A stretch of 64,000 nt of DNA, taken from assembly GCA_002256435.1 (NCBI GenBank), contig NKJC01000002.1, forward strand, positions 353,996-417,995, given 5' to 3'. Below are positions 52,630 through 61,540 of the stretch, in pieces. A program made the position numbers and the translations under genes. How positions within the stretch are numbered: position 1 is the stretch's first letter; each line of letters starts with the position of its first letter. This stretch comes from Chitinophagaceae bacterium BSSC1 (GTDB lineage: Bacteria > Bacteroidota > Bacteroidia > Chitinophagales > Chitinophagaceae). Below the pieces are notes generated by a model. That model did not search any database. It had not been told where the DNA came from and saw only the letters and a program-made list of their open reading frames with translations.

Positions 52630-54090
52630 ATGGCAATTAAAAAATCATCAGGTGTAACATTTACTGAGAAGTTACTAGGAGAGCTTTGCGAAAACACTTT
52701 TCTCAAAGTGTGGGCTTATCCCAATTTATATAAATCTGATGGTAAAGAACTTTGTGACGTCTTGGCTATTTTCGAAAATCATGTTTTCCTGTTTTTTGAT
52801 CGAGAAAGTAAAAAATTTGAAAATACAGATATAGATATCTTACTTCAATGGTCACGCTGGGAAAAAGAAGTAATCCAAAAACAAATCATAACTGCTGAGG
52901 GGGCTAAAAGATATATTTCATCTTTTCCAGATAAAATATATCTAGATCAAAAAAGAGAGGTCAGATTTCCAATTCCAATACCTAGTAATGTAATTGTTCA
53001 CAAAATCATTGTTGCTCATGGAGCTGAACAAGCTTGTAAAAACTTTTCGAGTAACAATATTTATGGTAGCCTCGCAATTGGGTATACAGGTTCAAAAGCT
53101 ACACAGAATTCATTTCCGTTTATGGTTCATTTAGAAAAAAACGACCCTGTACATATTTTCGATAGCCATAATTTAAAAATCATACTAGGAGAACTTGATA
53201 CCGTTTTTGACTTTACTGAATTTATTAAAGCAAAAGAAGAAGCCATCAAAAAGTATGATTGCATTTATTATTGTGGTGAAGAAGATTTATTGGCGCATTA
53301 TTTTTTAAATTATGATGACTTAACTAATAGATATTGTATTGGAACAAAAGATAAATCAGCGAATGCAATATTTATTGGTGAAGGAGAATGGCAGAATTTC
53401 AGTAAATCCAAGGCCTATAAATTGAGGAAAGAGGCAAATGAAAAATCCTATTTTTGGGATAGGTTGTTACAGGTTACTTGCAAAAATGCATTAGAAGACA
53501 CATTAAGGGGGAACGGGAATATATTCAATGCTCAAAGTGCAATCCATGAAATGGCCAAAGAGCCTAGATTTTCGAGGCGCACTTTATCAGGGGTCATGAT
53601 AGACGCAATAAAAAAATTCCCAGAGGACATTCCAGGACTTGTTCGCAATTTATCATATATGCCATCATTTTATGAAGGTGTTGCCTATGTCTTTTTACAA
53701 ATTAAACATCCAAATATAGTTGACTATGAAAATGAATATCGTCCAAGAAAACAAAGGCTTTTAGAAATAGCTTGTGGAGTTGCAAAAAACAGATTTCCAC
53801 AGTTGAATAAAATTATAGGAATAGGAATTGACGCTCCTAAATTTAGCCATAAAAATTCAGAAGATTTTATATTACTAAATTGTGAGAATTGGACAGAAGA
53901 GGAAGCAACATTATTTGAAGATGAAAATAAAGGTTTTAATTTTTTTGATCAAAATAAAATGGTAAAACAATTTATATCCAATAGTGATTTTCCTACTCAA
54001 AAAAATTCAATTGGAAACAAATCTGTAGCCAGAAATGCAAATTGCCCTTGTGGGTCAGGTAAAAAGTATAAACGTTGTTGTGGATTATAA
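52630..54090 (+). CDS. SEC-C motif protein with possible PD-(D/E)xK nuclease-like N-terminus, function unknown
   Basis: The protein has 486 residues, with no signal peptide or membrane helix. The last 19 residues hold a SEC-C zinc motif (ANCPCGSGKKYKRCCGL). The N-terminus reads TEKLLGELCENTFLKVWAYPNLYKSDGKELCDVLAIFENHVFLFFDRESKKFE. The order Glu, then GKELCDVLAIF, then FFDRESK, is reminiscent of the NERD/Mrr-like branch of the PD-(D/E)xK nuclease fold, but the catalytic assignment is a guess. The remainder is unlike anything I recognise. It sits alone in the island between the integrase and a divergent metzincin. Its position in a defence-rich island makes an anti-phage role possible. Confidence 0.55.
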   Translation: MAIKKSSGVTFTEKLLGELCENTFLKVWAYPNLYKSDGKELCDVLAIFENHVFLFFDRESKKFENTDIDILLQWSRWEKEVIQKQIITAEGAKRYISSFPDKIYLDQKREVRFPIPIPSNVIVHKIIVAHGAEQACKNFSSNNIYGSLAIGYTGSKATQNSFPFMVHLEKNDPVHIFDSHNLKIILGELDTVFDFTEFIKAKEEAIKKYDCIYYCGEEDLLAHYFLNYDDLTNRYCIGTKDKSANAIFIGEGEWQNFSKSKAYKLRKEANEKSYFWDRLLQVTCKNALEDTLRGNGNIFNAQSAIHEMAKEPRFSRRTLSGVMIDAIKKFPEDIPGLVRNLSYMPSFYEGVAYVFLQIKHPNIVDYENEYRPRKQRLLEIACGVAKNRFPQLNKIIGIGIDAPKFSHKNSEDFILLNCENWTEEEATLFEDENKGFNFFDQNKMVKQFISNSDFPTQKNSIGNKSVARNANCPCGSGKKYKRCCGL

Positions 54091-54126
54091 AAAAACATCT
54101 CATCCACATTTAAATAAATTTCTTAA

Positions 54127-55062
54127 TTATACAATTTCATCAATTTTTTTTAATGGCAAAATACCATTAGGGCTAAATGTAAAATTCTGAGAATTATTAA
54201 TAAAATGTAAAATTGCTATTTTTTCTTCTTCTGTAATTCTATCCCTATAAGACCAATTATTTGAAGGTAACATTGTAACAGTATGAAACATTGTTTGTCC
54301 TTCTTCATTTACATGACCCAAACCTACTGAATGACAAAGTTCATGTAGTAATACATATCGGAATTTAGATTTTCCTTCTGGTATTTTGCCTTTGCCAAAA
54401 TACCATTGCTCTTTGTCTGAGAAGTGAATTATCATTGTTTGAGTATACCTGAAATTGTAAAGATCCATAGGGAAATCCCAATATTTATTGAAAAAATGTC
54501 CTGGACAATTTAAGGTCGGATCCAATGTAATTAAATTGATATTATTATTTAAATCAATTTCAGCATCTGTAGGATTTTCCTCCAGTATGAAATTAACACC
54601 TGTATCTTCTCTAAATTCCTGAATTACTTCTTCAATTGCAATCCTTGCTTCAGGAATATTCCATAATGAAGTATGAATACTCCAAGTATAACCACCTTTA
54701 CCATTTTGATTAATCAAATGACAATATTGAAGTGGGTTTAGGTTTGTATATCCTAAATTTGCTTTTACATATATCTTTTTTTCTGAAAAGAATTCAAGTC
54801 CATTTACACATATTTTAACCTCTCCAGAATATGCACATGGCATTTCTATTTTTATTGAATTATTAGACCAAAAAATATATTTTATCTTTTTACTCTCAAT
54901 TTCATCCATATATTCTCCAGATTCTTGCTTAAAAGAAATATAACTATCACCTTGGATGTTGTTGAACCCAATACCTTCAATAGTAAGCACTTTTCCTACG
55001 CCACCAACAATTTCATTCGGACTAATATTATTTATTTCTATTTCTGAATTACTTGAAGTCAT
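54127..55062 (-). CDS. IPT/TIG-domain metzincin protease without signal peptide
   Basis: The protein has 311 residues. Residues about 8-100 resemble an IPT/TIG immunoglobulin-like domain (NNISPNEIVGGVGKVLTIEGIGFNN). The C-terminal half has the full metzincin zinc motif HELCHSVGLGH (residues 240-250; HExxHxxGxxH) and a Met downstream (Met258) suited to the Met-turn, so an active matrixin-like protease is expected. Unlike nearly all metzincins, it starts MTSSNSEIEI with no signal peptide or lipobox. It is on the minus strand, convergent with the SEC-C gene (36 bp between stops). Possible roles are an island-encoded effector or a protein exported by a non-Sec route. Confidence 0.8.
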   Translation of the reverse strand: MTSSNSEIEINNISPNEIVGGVGKVLTIEGIGFNNIQGDSYISFKQESGEYMDEIESKKIKYIFWSNNSIKIEMPCAYSGEVKICVNGLEFFSEKKIYVKANLGYTNLNPLQYCHLINQNGKGGYTWSIHTSLWNIPEARIAIEEVIQEFREDTGVNFILEENPTDAEIDLNNNINLITLDPTLNCPGHFFNKYWDFPMDLYNFRYTQTMIIHFSDKEQWYFGKGKIPEGKSKFRYVLLHELCHSVGLGHVNEEGQTMFHTVTMLPSNNWSYRDRITEEEKIAILHFINNSQNFTFSPNGILPLKKIDEIV

Positions 55063-55195
55063 TTTCTAAATTTAATATTGGATTAATTAAACTATTTTAA
55101 ACTATTTATTCCAAATATATCATAGATATCAAGAGCAAAATCAAAAGCAATTAATATAAAAAGCTATATTTTTAATTGTAGTATTTAATTTGAAA

Positions 55196-56362
55196 TCAAT
55201 CCCTCACCCTCTTCACCATCCTCATCAAAATCTCAACCACAATATCTTTCGACACCTTATCGTGCTTATAAAATTTCCCCAATAAGCTCTCCCAACTAAT
55301 ATCTTCTCCTTTACCAGCCTTTTTAGTCATGAAATTTTTGGCAATTGCAGTTGCAATTTTTTTGTGGGCCGGATGGTTTGGCATACAGTTTTCAATAAAG
55401 AGACTCGCTAAAAGTCCCAACTGACCAACACTTAAATTCAATTCAAGTTTATCCAACTCAATTGATCTGGAAATAGCAGCAGGCGGCATTGAAATAACCG
55501 GCTGGTTTGTCTTTTCATGAAAAGCAATTTCTTCAATTAGCCAATCGGTCAACCATTGGTTAATATTCATACAATCCAACCGATAAATAAAATTAGTTCT
55601 AGTTTGTAGCTGCTTTAATTCCTTTAAACAAAACTGCATATAAGATATCTTTTCCTGCGCACCACCCTTCTCCTGCAATTCGAACGCAATTTTATTGGTA
55701 CAATATTTATAAAATGCAGGATCATTAAAATTGAGATAGACCAATTCTTTTTGCAAATTATCTGGTATCCTTAGCACCAAATTGATCAACTCTCTAAAAT
55801 AAAATGCTTGCCTATAAGTCAATGGATCCAGCCTTTCAGCTAAACGATTCTTTAAAATGGTTCCAACCAAAATACAAAGTGGTTGATTTTCCTCATTGTA
55901 GGATAATTCATTGAATCTAATCAGAGTTTCAGTTAATTCAGAATCTATAAGACGTAAGTGACACTCAGTAATAGCAGCATCTTTATCAAAATATTGATTA
56001 AAAAACTTTTCAATAAATCCTAGCAAAAACTCTAAACTACTTTCTACTTCGTCGCAAAGGTTTGAATAAGGTTTTGCCAGGAAACCGCCAACCTTTGGCA
56101 TAGCAACTTCTTTATAAGCTATCACCTTATTTGCTAGGTATACTAAACGAATTTGGTGGGTTCGAACATATTTCTGCGCAATTCTATCATCCTCAATATC
56201 ACCAACCTCTATCATCATTGCATGACGGATCCGCTCCTTCTCTTCTTTTATAAATAACAAGTTGGCCAATAAATCAGCTTCATCATTACTCCACCCAAAC
56301 AGCTTTTCGATGCTTAAATTGGCCTCTATAAATTGGTCCAATTTATCTAACTCGTATTTCAA
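55196..56362 (-). CDS. Conserved hypothetical protein of mobile islands
   Basis: The protein has 388 residues, rich in Leu, Glu and Lys and predicted mostly helical. There is no signal peptide and no motif I recognise. The C-terminus (LELNLSVGQLGLLASLFIENCMPNH, then AIAKNFMTKKAGKGEDISWESLLGKFYK) has a pattern seen in Bacteroidota accessory proteins and recalls the C-terminus of the RteC transposon regulators only faintly. Its start at 56362 and the divergent hsd operon share a 367-bp intergenic region. The function is unknown. Confidence 0.6.
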   Translation of the reverse strand: MKYELDKLDQFIEANLSIEKLFGWSNDEADLLANLLFIKEEKERIRHAMMIEVGDIEDDRIAQKYVRTHQIRLVYLANKVIAYKEVAMPKVGGFLAKPYSNLCDEVESSLEFLLGFIEKFFNQYFDKDAAITECHLRLIDSELTETLIRFNELSYNEENQPLCILVGTILKNRLAERLDPLTYRQAFYFRELINLVLRIPDNLQKELVYLNFNDPAFYKYCTNKIAFELQEKGGAQEKISYMQFCLKELKQLQTRTNFIYRLDCMNINQWLTDWLIEEIAFHEKTNQPVISMPPAAISRSIELDKLELNLSVGQLGLLASLFIENCMPNHPAHKKIATAIAKNFMTKKAGKGEDISWESLLGKFYKHDKVSKDIVVEILMRMVKRVRD

Positions 56363-56729
56363 GAGTACAGTTTTTCGGAATTAGGATACGACAAAAGGGG
56401 ATTGTCTTTGGAAAAAGAACCGGGGGGATATCTTTTTCAATTCTCAATTAAGAGGGTTACAACGTTTAAGCTTCTACATTCAAACTAACCAATTTGTGGG
56501 AAAATGATCTGCTTGAAGCCACTTTACACGGGTAAGTGAACCATTCTATTACAAATACTAAGTTAATTTAATACACTTTTTGAAAATTTACAATAAACAC
56601 TAAAATAATTTTAGCAAAAAGCTAATTAACTGCAGCCTTTATCAATAATTGTAGAACTCCTACTTAAAAATAAATTTGACCAATTCGAATCTAATACTAT
56701 ATTTGTAGAGTCACTACAAAGTAATAAAT
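56363..56729. other. 367-bp divergent intergenic region of the defence operon
   Basis: The region is A+T-rich and has no ORF I would defend. Apart from the hsd promoter at its right end I see no terminator, tRNA or extended repeat. The first 100 bp hold scattered runs of G and A (AAAAGGGGATTG, GGAAAAAGAACCGGGGGGA). Confidence 0.6.
56675..56705 (+). promoter_or_regulatory. Promoter of the hsdS'-hsdM-fic-hsdS-CBASS operon
   Basis: TTTG (56675-56678), 19 nt, then TATATTTG (56698-56705), a perfect match to the Bacteroidota consensus, 24 nt before the TTG start of the first gene. No comparable promoter was seen before later genes of the cluster. Confidence 0.75.
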
Positions 56730-57299
56730 TTGAAAAAAGTACTAAAAAATATCGGATCCATACAAACTGGCTTATTTACAAAGCCCGTTTCTGATGGCGA
56801 TACAATTTACCTACAATCAAAGCATTTTGATGAATTTGGCAATCTGAACACAGTTTTACATCCAGATTTAAAGTCCGACAAACTCATTGAAAAGCATCTC
56901 CTAAAACATGGCGATGTGCTTTTTGCAGCTAAAGGCACCAAAAATTTTGCATTCTGCTTTCAATTAAACGATTTGCCTGCTGTTGCCTCTACATCGTTTT
57001 TTGTAATCAGAATCTATGAAAAATTCAACCATAAGGTTTTACCAGATTTCTTAGCCTGGTCCTTAAACCAACCCAAAACGCTTAACCTCCTGAAAGATCA
57101 AGCCATGGGCACTTCTATCGTTTCAATATCTAAAACGGTATTGGAAGATCTGGAAATTGCCATTCCCCCGATTCAAATTCAAAAGAACATTTTACATATA
57201 TCTAAACTAAGAGACCAAGAAAAAGTGCTTACCCAACAGATTGAACAGCTTCGTGAAAAACAAATTCAGCAACAAATAATAAATGCAATAAATTTATAA
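56730..57299 (+). CDS. Half-size type I restriction specificity subunit (single target-recognition domain)
   Basis: The protein has 189 residues, about half the usual HsdS length. It begins with TTG at 56730; there is no suitable ATG before the conserved start of the domain. It holds one target-recognition domain (about residues 5-150; NIGSIQTGLFTKPVSDGDTIYLQSKHFDEFG, HGDVLFAAKGTKNFAF) and one conserved coil (IAIPPIQIQKNILHISKLRDQEKVLTQQIEQLREKQIQQQIINAI). Half HsdS proteins can dimerise into a working specificity subunit. It precedes hsdM by 2 nt and is co-transcribed with a full-length hsdS downstream, so the locus has three recognition domains for one methylase. Confidence 0.85.
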   Translation: MKKVLKNIGSIQTGLFTKPVSDGDTIYLQSKHFDEFGNLNTVLHPDLKSDKLIEKHLLKHGDVLFAAKGTKNFAFCFQLNDLPAVASTSFFVIRIYEKFNHKVLPDFLAWSLNQPKTLNLLKDQAMGTSIVSISKTVLEDLEIAIPPIQIQKNILHISKLRDQEKVLTQQIEQLREKQIQQQIINAINL

Positions 57300-57301
57300 T
57301 A

Positions 57302-58873
57302 ATGACCAAGATTACGCAAAAAGACATTAACGATGCAGTTTGGAAAGCCTGCGACACTTTCAGAGGTAGTATCGACCCTAGCATTTATAAAGACTATGTA
57401 TTAACCATGCTTTTCATCAAGTATTTGAGCGATGTTCATGATGATAAATTTGAAACCTACCTTGAAAAATATAATGGCTATCAGGATCGGGCCAAGCGTG
57501 CCATGCAGCATGAACGTTTCATTGTTCCGGATCATAGCCACTTCAAATATTTGTTCGATCACCGTAATGAAGTAAACATCGGCGAATTAATTGATGTTGC
57601 CTTAGAGGATCTTGAAGAAGCTAACAGATCAAAATTATATAGTGAAGATGGTGCCGGAATTTTCCAAAATATAAACTTTAATAGTAGCGTACTTGGCGAT
57701 ACAAAAGACAAAAACACAAGACTTAAAAACCTTTTATTAGATTTCAATAAAGACTCTCTCAATCTTCGCCCCTCACATTTAGAAGGTAATGATATCATTG
57801 GGGGTGCTTACATGTTTTTAATTGAAAATTTTGCGAGCGACGCTGGTAAAAAAGCTGGAGAATTTTTCACCCCTAAAGAAGTATCAACTCTAATAGCCAA
57901 ATTAACAAAATCTGCTCCAGGCTCCCGTATTTGCGATCCTACTTGTGGTTCTGCTTCTTTGCTAATTAAAGCTGGAGAAGAGGTTGGCTCAGATAATTTC
58001 TCATTATACGGACAAGAAGCCAATGGAAGCACCTGGGCCTTAGCTGTAATGAATATGTTTTTACATGGTTTTGATAATGCAACTATTCGTTGGGGTGATA
58101 CTATTCGCAATCCAAAGTTAAAAGAGAGTGATTCTGCTTTAATGAAGTTCGACACAGTGGTGGCGAATCCTCCATTTTCACTAGACAAATGGGGAAAGGT
58201 TGACGATAAAGAAGAAAATAAAGCTGCAGATAGTTTTGATCCCGAAACAGACAAGTATCATCGTTTCTGGCGTGGTGTTCCACCAAAGAGCAAGGGCGAC
58301 TGGGCTTTTATTTCACACATGATTGAAACCACTTATGAAGGAAAAGGAAAAGTAGGTGTAGTTGTCCCCCATGGTGTACTATTCCGCGGAAGCAGTGAAG
58401 GGAAAATCAGGCAGAAAACTATTGAAGAGAATATCCTGGAAGCTGTAATTGGCCTTCCTGCTAACTTATTCTTTGGTACAGGCATTCCAGCAGCTATATT
58501 AATTTTCAATAAAGGTAAGATTGCAAATACTAATGTATTATTTATAGATGCGAGTAAAAAATTCGAACCTGCAAAAAATCAAAATAAGCTGCGTGAGTCA
58601 GATATTAATGATATTGTAACAACCTATAGAAAGTTCAATGAAGGGAAATTGAAAGCAGGTATTGTTGAAGACAAGTTCAGCTATGTAGCAACTTTTGAAG
58701 AAATTCAGGAAAACGAATTTAACCTGAATATTCCTCGCTATGTTGACACTTTCGAAGAAGAAGCTGAAGTAGATATTAAAGCGGTTCAAGTTGAGATAGA
58801 AAAATTAGAAATTGAATTAAAGCAAGTTCAATCTGAGATTAATAAATATTTGATTGAATTAAATATCCAATAA
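57302..58873 (+). CDS. hsdM: Type I restriction-modification methyltransferase subunit
   Basis: The protein has 523 residues. The N-terminal helical domain (about 5-150; KDINDAVWKACDTFRGSIDPSIYKDYVLTMLFIKYLSD) is followed by the N6-adenine methylase core. KAGEFFTPKEVSTLIAKL precedes SAM motif I SRICDPTCGSASLLIKAG (about 203-220), and the catalytic motif IV is VVANPPFSLDKWG (about 283-295). GDWAFISHMIETTYEGKGKVGVVVPHGVLFRG is also typical of HsdM. All key residues are intact. It methylates adenine at a site chosen by HsdS. hsdR is not in the window. Confidence 0.95.
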   Translation: MTKITQKDINDAVWKACDTFRGSIDPSIYKDYVLTMLFIKYLSDVHDDKFETYLEKYNGYQDRAKRAMQHERFIVPDHSHFKYLFDHRNEVNIGELIDVALEDLEEANRSKLYSEDGAGIFQNINFNSSVLGDTKDKNTRLKNLLLDFNKDSLNLRPSHLEGNDIIGGAYMFLIENFASDAGKKAGEFFTPKEVSTLIAKLTKSAPGSRICDPTCGSASLLIKAGEEVGSDNFSLYGQEANGSTWALAVMNMFLHGFDNATIRWGDTIRNPKLKESDSALMKFDTVVANPPFSLDKWGKVDDKEENKAADSFDPETDKYHRFWRGVPPKSKGDWAFISHMIETTYEGKGKVGVVVPHGVLFRGSSEGKIRQKTIEENILEAVIGLPANLFFGTGIPAAILIFNKGKIANTNVLFIDASKKFEPAKNQNKLRESDINDIVTTYRKFNEGKLKAGIVEDKFSYVATFEEIQENEFNLNIPRYVDTFEEEAEVDIKAVQVEIEKLEIELKQVQSEINKYLIELNIQ

Positions 58874-58874
58874 T

Positions 58875-60272
58875 ATGAGTTATTTAGAAAAGAAAAATCA
58901 GATTGATGAACTTCAGAAAAGAATTGATTCTTATGGTGAATTATCTCCTGAAATCAAAAAGAAGATTAATTATAAGTTCAGATTAGACTGGAATTATTTT
59001 TCAAATAGTATGGAAGGCAATACTCTAACCATTGATGAAACACGAAGTGTTATGGTTGGAAATATCACAGTTGGAGGTAAACCAATCAAAGATATTTTAG
59101 AAATAAAAGGCCATGATCAAGTTATTACTAAAATAATCGCTTTAGGAAAAGCAGAGAACCGATTATCTGAAGAAAGAATTCTGGAAATACATAAAGCAAT
59201 AATGTATGAAGATGATGAAAACATAAAAAGCAAAATTGGTATTTGGAAAAAAGAAATAAACTATATTATAAATTATAGAAATGAACGTTTTGACTTCTTA
59301 GATCCATCTGATGTTAAAGAAGCAATGCATACCCTTTTAAACCAAACAAATGCTGCAATAGATTCAATTAATTTTAAGAAAGATAATATATTACATCCTG
59401 TTGACATTGCATTAAAGTTTCATTTAGATTATATCTCAATACATCCATTTTATGACGGTAATGGTAGAACTGCACGGATACTAACAAATTTGATTCTAAT
59501 ATCGTTTGGTTATCCTCCTATTTGGATAAAAACAAACGAGCGAGAAATTTATTATCAATACCTAGGAGATATCCAATGCTATGGTGGAGATACTGAATTA
59601 TTTTATGAATTTATGGCAGATAAAATCTTACGCTCTCAAAAAATAATTTTAGATGCAATTTCCGGAAAAGAGATTCAAGAGCCTGATGATTTAGATAAGA
59701 AAATCTCTATGTTAGAAAGAGAATTAGAAAGTGTTGACTCAAACGAAGAAGTTAAGATCAGATTGAATGTAGATTATTTCTCAGAAATTCTAAATACTTG
59801 GTTATCAGATCTATTAATAAAAGCCATTCCAAAAATTCAAAAGTTCAATCATTTTTTTAACGGAACTCAGCACCATATTAGTATTACAAACATGAGTAGT
59901 TATTCTCAATTTGTAAATGAACCTTATGAAAAAATCATAAATGCTTTAAAAACAGAATTTGAAAGGAATATAGACCGATTTCAACCACACGACTTAAGAG
60001 TGACTTTTAATACCTTTTATGGAAATTTTGTGAAAGGAGGTTTAAAAACATTTGGGTGCAACTATGGATTCGAAATTAAATTTGATAACATAAAATACGA
60101 GGTCTTTGTTGATGAATTTGCTGAAGCAAATGAGCGTAACCAAACAAAGCTTTTTGAGAGATTACTACATAAACCTTTAACAGAAAATGATATTACAGAA
60201 ATTGTAAACAGGCTTACAAACGCCATTTTTGAACATATCGATATAAACTCTAAGAAAAACGGATTGAGATAA
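58875..60272 (+). CDS. Fic domain AMPylase-type protein, class II (N-terminal inhibitory helix)
   Basis: The protein has 465 residues. The Fic core motif HPFYDGNGRTARILTN (about residues 194-209; HPFxDGNGR) is complete. Upstream WNYFSNSMEGNTLTIDE (about 36-52) holds the (S/T)xxxE(G/N) inhibitory motif, so the protein should be held inactive until released. A C-terminal domain of about 210 residues (from about 255) is not a type I recognise. Fic proteins transfer AMP or other groups to proteins. It starts 1 nt after hsdM, and the hsdS start overlaps its stop by 1 nt, so it is an integral part of the hsd operon. Its target is unknown. Confidence 0.9.
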   Translation: MSYLEKKNQIDELQKRIDSYGELSPEIKKKINYKFRLDWNYFSNSMEGNTLTIDETRSVMVGNITVGGKPIKDILEIKGHDQVITKIIALGKAENRLSEERILEIHKAIMYEDDENIKSKIGIWKKEINYIINYRNERFDFLDPSDVKEAMHTLLNQTNAAIDSINFKKDNILHPVDIALKFHLDYISIHPFYDGNGRTARILTNLILISFGYPPIWIKTNEREIYYQYLGDIQCYGGDTELFYEFMADKILRSQKIILDAISGKEIQEPDDLDKKISMLERELESVDSNEEVKIRLNVDYFSEILNTWLSDLLIKAIPKIQKFNHFFNGTQHHISITNMSSYSQFVNEPYEKIINALKTEFERNIDRFQPHDLRVTFNTFYGNFVKGGLKTFGCNYGFEIKFDNIKYEVFVDEFAEANERNQTKLFERLLHKPLTENDITEIVNRLTNAIFEHIDINSKKNGLR

Positions 60273-61540
60273 TGAATGAGAAAATGTCTAGTAAGGAAAA
60301 TTCCAAAGCAATAGATAACATTTCAATTCCCAATGATTGGGAGTTAATAAATATTGGGGACCTATTCGATCTGAAAAATGGGATAAACGCACCTAAAGAA
60401 AGCTATGGAAAAGGTGTTAAGTTTATTAATGTAATGGAAGTTATTTATCGTAACTATATAACGTCAGAAATAATAACTGGAAATATCACACTTTCTGACA
60501 AACAGATTTCTGACTATACAGTAAAAAGAGGAGATGTTTTATTTAATAGAACCTCCGAAACAAAAGAAGAAATTGGATTAGCAGCAGTTTATTTAGATGA
60601 TCCTATAGTAGTTTTTGGAGGATTTGTTATTAAAGCATCTCCAAAGAATAAAAGGATTATTGATGATTACAAAAAATATATTTTTCATTCTAATTTTGTC
60701 AGAGAACAGATAATTAAAGGTGGACAAGGTGCAATTCGTTCAAATATTGGACAATGCGACTTAGAAAAAGTAAAACTCCCTATCCCTCCCCTATTTGAAC
60801 AAAAAACTATTGCACGCATCCTTGGTCTAATGGACAGCTTAATCATTTCCAATAACAAAATAGTCACCCAATATGAGCTCAGAAAAAAATGGCTCATGCA
60901 ACAATTGCTTAATGGAAGTAAAAGACTGAAAGGATTTTCTGAAGAGTGGAAGGAAAACAAACTTTCTGATTTGTTTGACAGAGTTCTTAGAAAAAACACA
61001 GCAGGAAATACAACAGTAGTTACAATTTCAGCTCAACGTGGTTTTGTTCGTCAAACTGACTTTTTTAATAAGAATATCGCAAGTGAAATTACTGATGACT
61101 ATTTTTTAGTTGAAAAAGGAGAGTTTTGTTATAATAAAAGTTACTCAAACGGTTACCCTTGGGGAGCAACCAAGAGGCTTAATGATTTTGACAAAGCAGT
61201 TGTTACTACACTTTATATTTGCTTTGGTGTAAAAGATGAAAATGCAACTAATCCTGAATTCTTTGAACAATATTTTGGCGCAAACCTTCTTGATAAAGGC
61301 CTAACAAAAATTGCACATGAAGGCGGCAGAGCACATGGACTTTTGAATGTAACTCCATCCGATTTTTTTTCTTTAAAAGTTTCAGTCCCATTATACAAAG
61401 AACAAACCGCAATTGCCCAAGTTCTTCAAGCGGCAGATAAAGAAATAAAACTTCTCAAAGTCAAATCAGAGAAGTTGAGAGAACAGAAAAAGTGGATAAT
61501 GCAGCAATTATTAACTGGCAAAAAGAGATTATCAGTATGA
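60272..61540 (+). CDS. hsdS: Type I restriction specificity subunit, full length
   Basis: The protein has 422 residues with two target-recognition domains. TRD1 (about 15-185; IPNDWELINIGDLFDLKNGINAPKES) ends at IPPLFEQKTIARILGLMDSLIISNNKI; TRD2 (about 225-390) ends at VPLYKEQTAIAQVLQAADKEIKLL. The coils after each (RKKWLMQQLLNGSKRLKGF and QKKWIMQQLLTGKKRLSV) are the conserved HsdS repeats. It specifies a bipartite DNA site. Its ATG overlaps the fic stop by 1 nt, and its stop overlaps the next start by 4 nt. Confidence 0.95.
   Translation: MNEKMSSKENSKAIDNISIPNDWELINIGDLFDLKNGINAPKESYGKGVKFINVMEVIYRNYITSEIITGNITLSDKQISDYTVKRGDVLFNRTSETKEEIGLAAVYLDDPIVVFGGFVIKASPKNKRIIDDYKKYIFHSNFVREQIIKGGQGAIRSNIGQCDLEKVKLPIPPLFEQKTIARILGLMDSLIISNNKIVTQYELRKKWLMQQLLNGSKRLKGFSEEWKENKLSDLFDRVLRKNTAGNTTVVTISAQRGFVRQTDFFNKNIASEITDDYFLVEKGEFCYNKSYSNGYPWGATKRLNDFDKAVVTTLYICFGVKDENATNPEFFEQYFGANLLDKGLTKIAHEGGRAHGLLNVTPSDFFSLKVSVPLYKEQTAIAQVLQAADKEIKLLKVKSEKLREQKKWIMQQLLTGKKRLSV

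Noticed and set aside
55196..56362. RteC-type transposon regulator
   Set aside because: Only a faint C-terminal resemblance; length and N-terminus do not fit, so it is kept as unknown.
57808..58254. 148-residue minus-strand ORF inside hsdM
   Set aside because: It lies antisense to the SAM-binding core of an intact hsdM; it is a by-product of that coding sequence.
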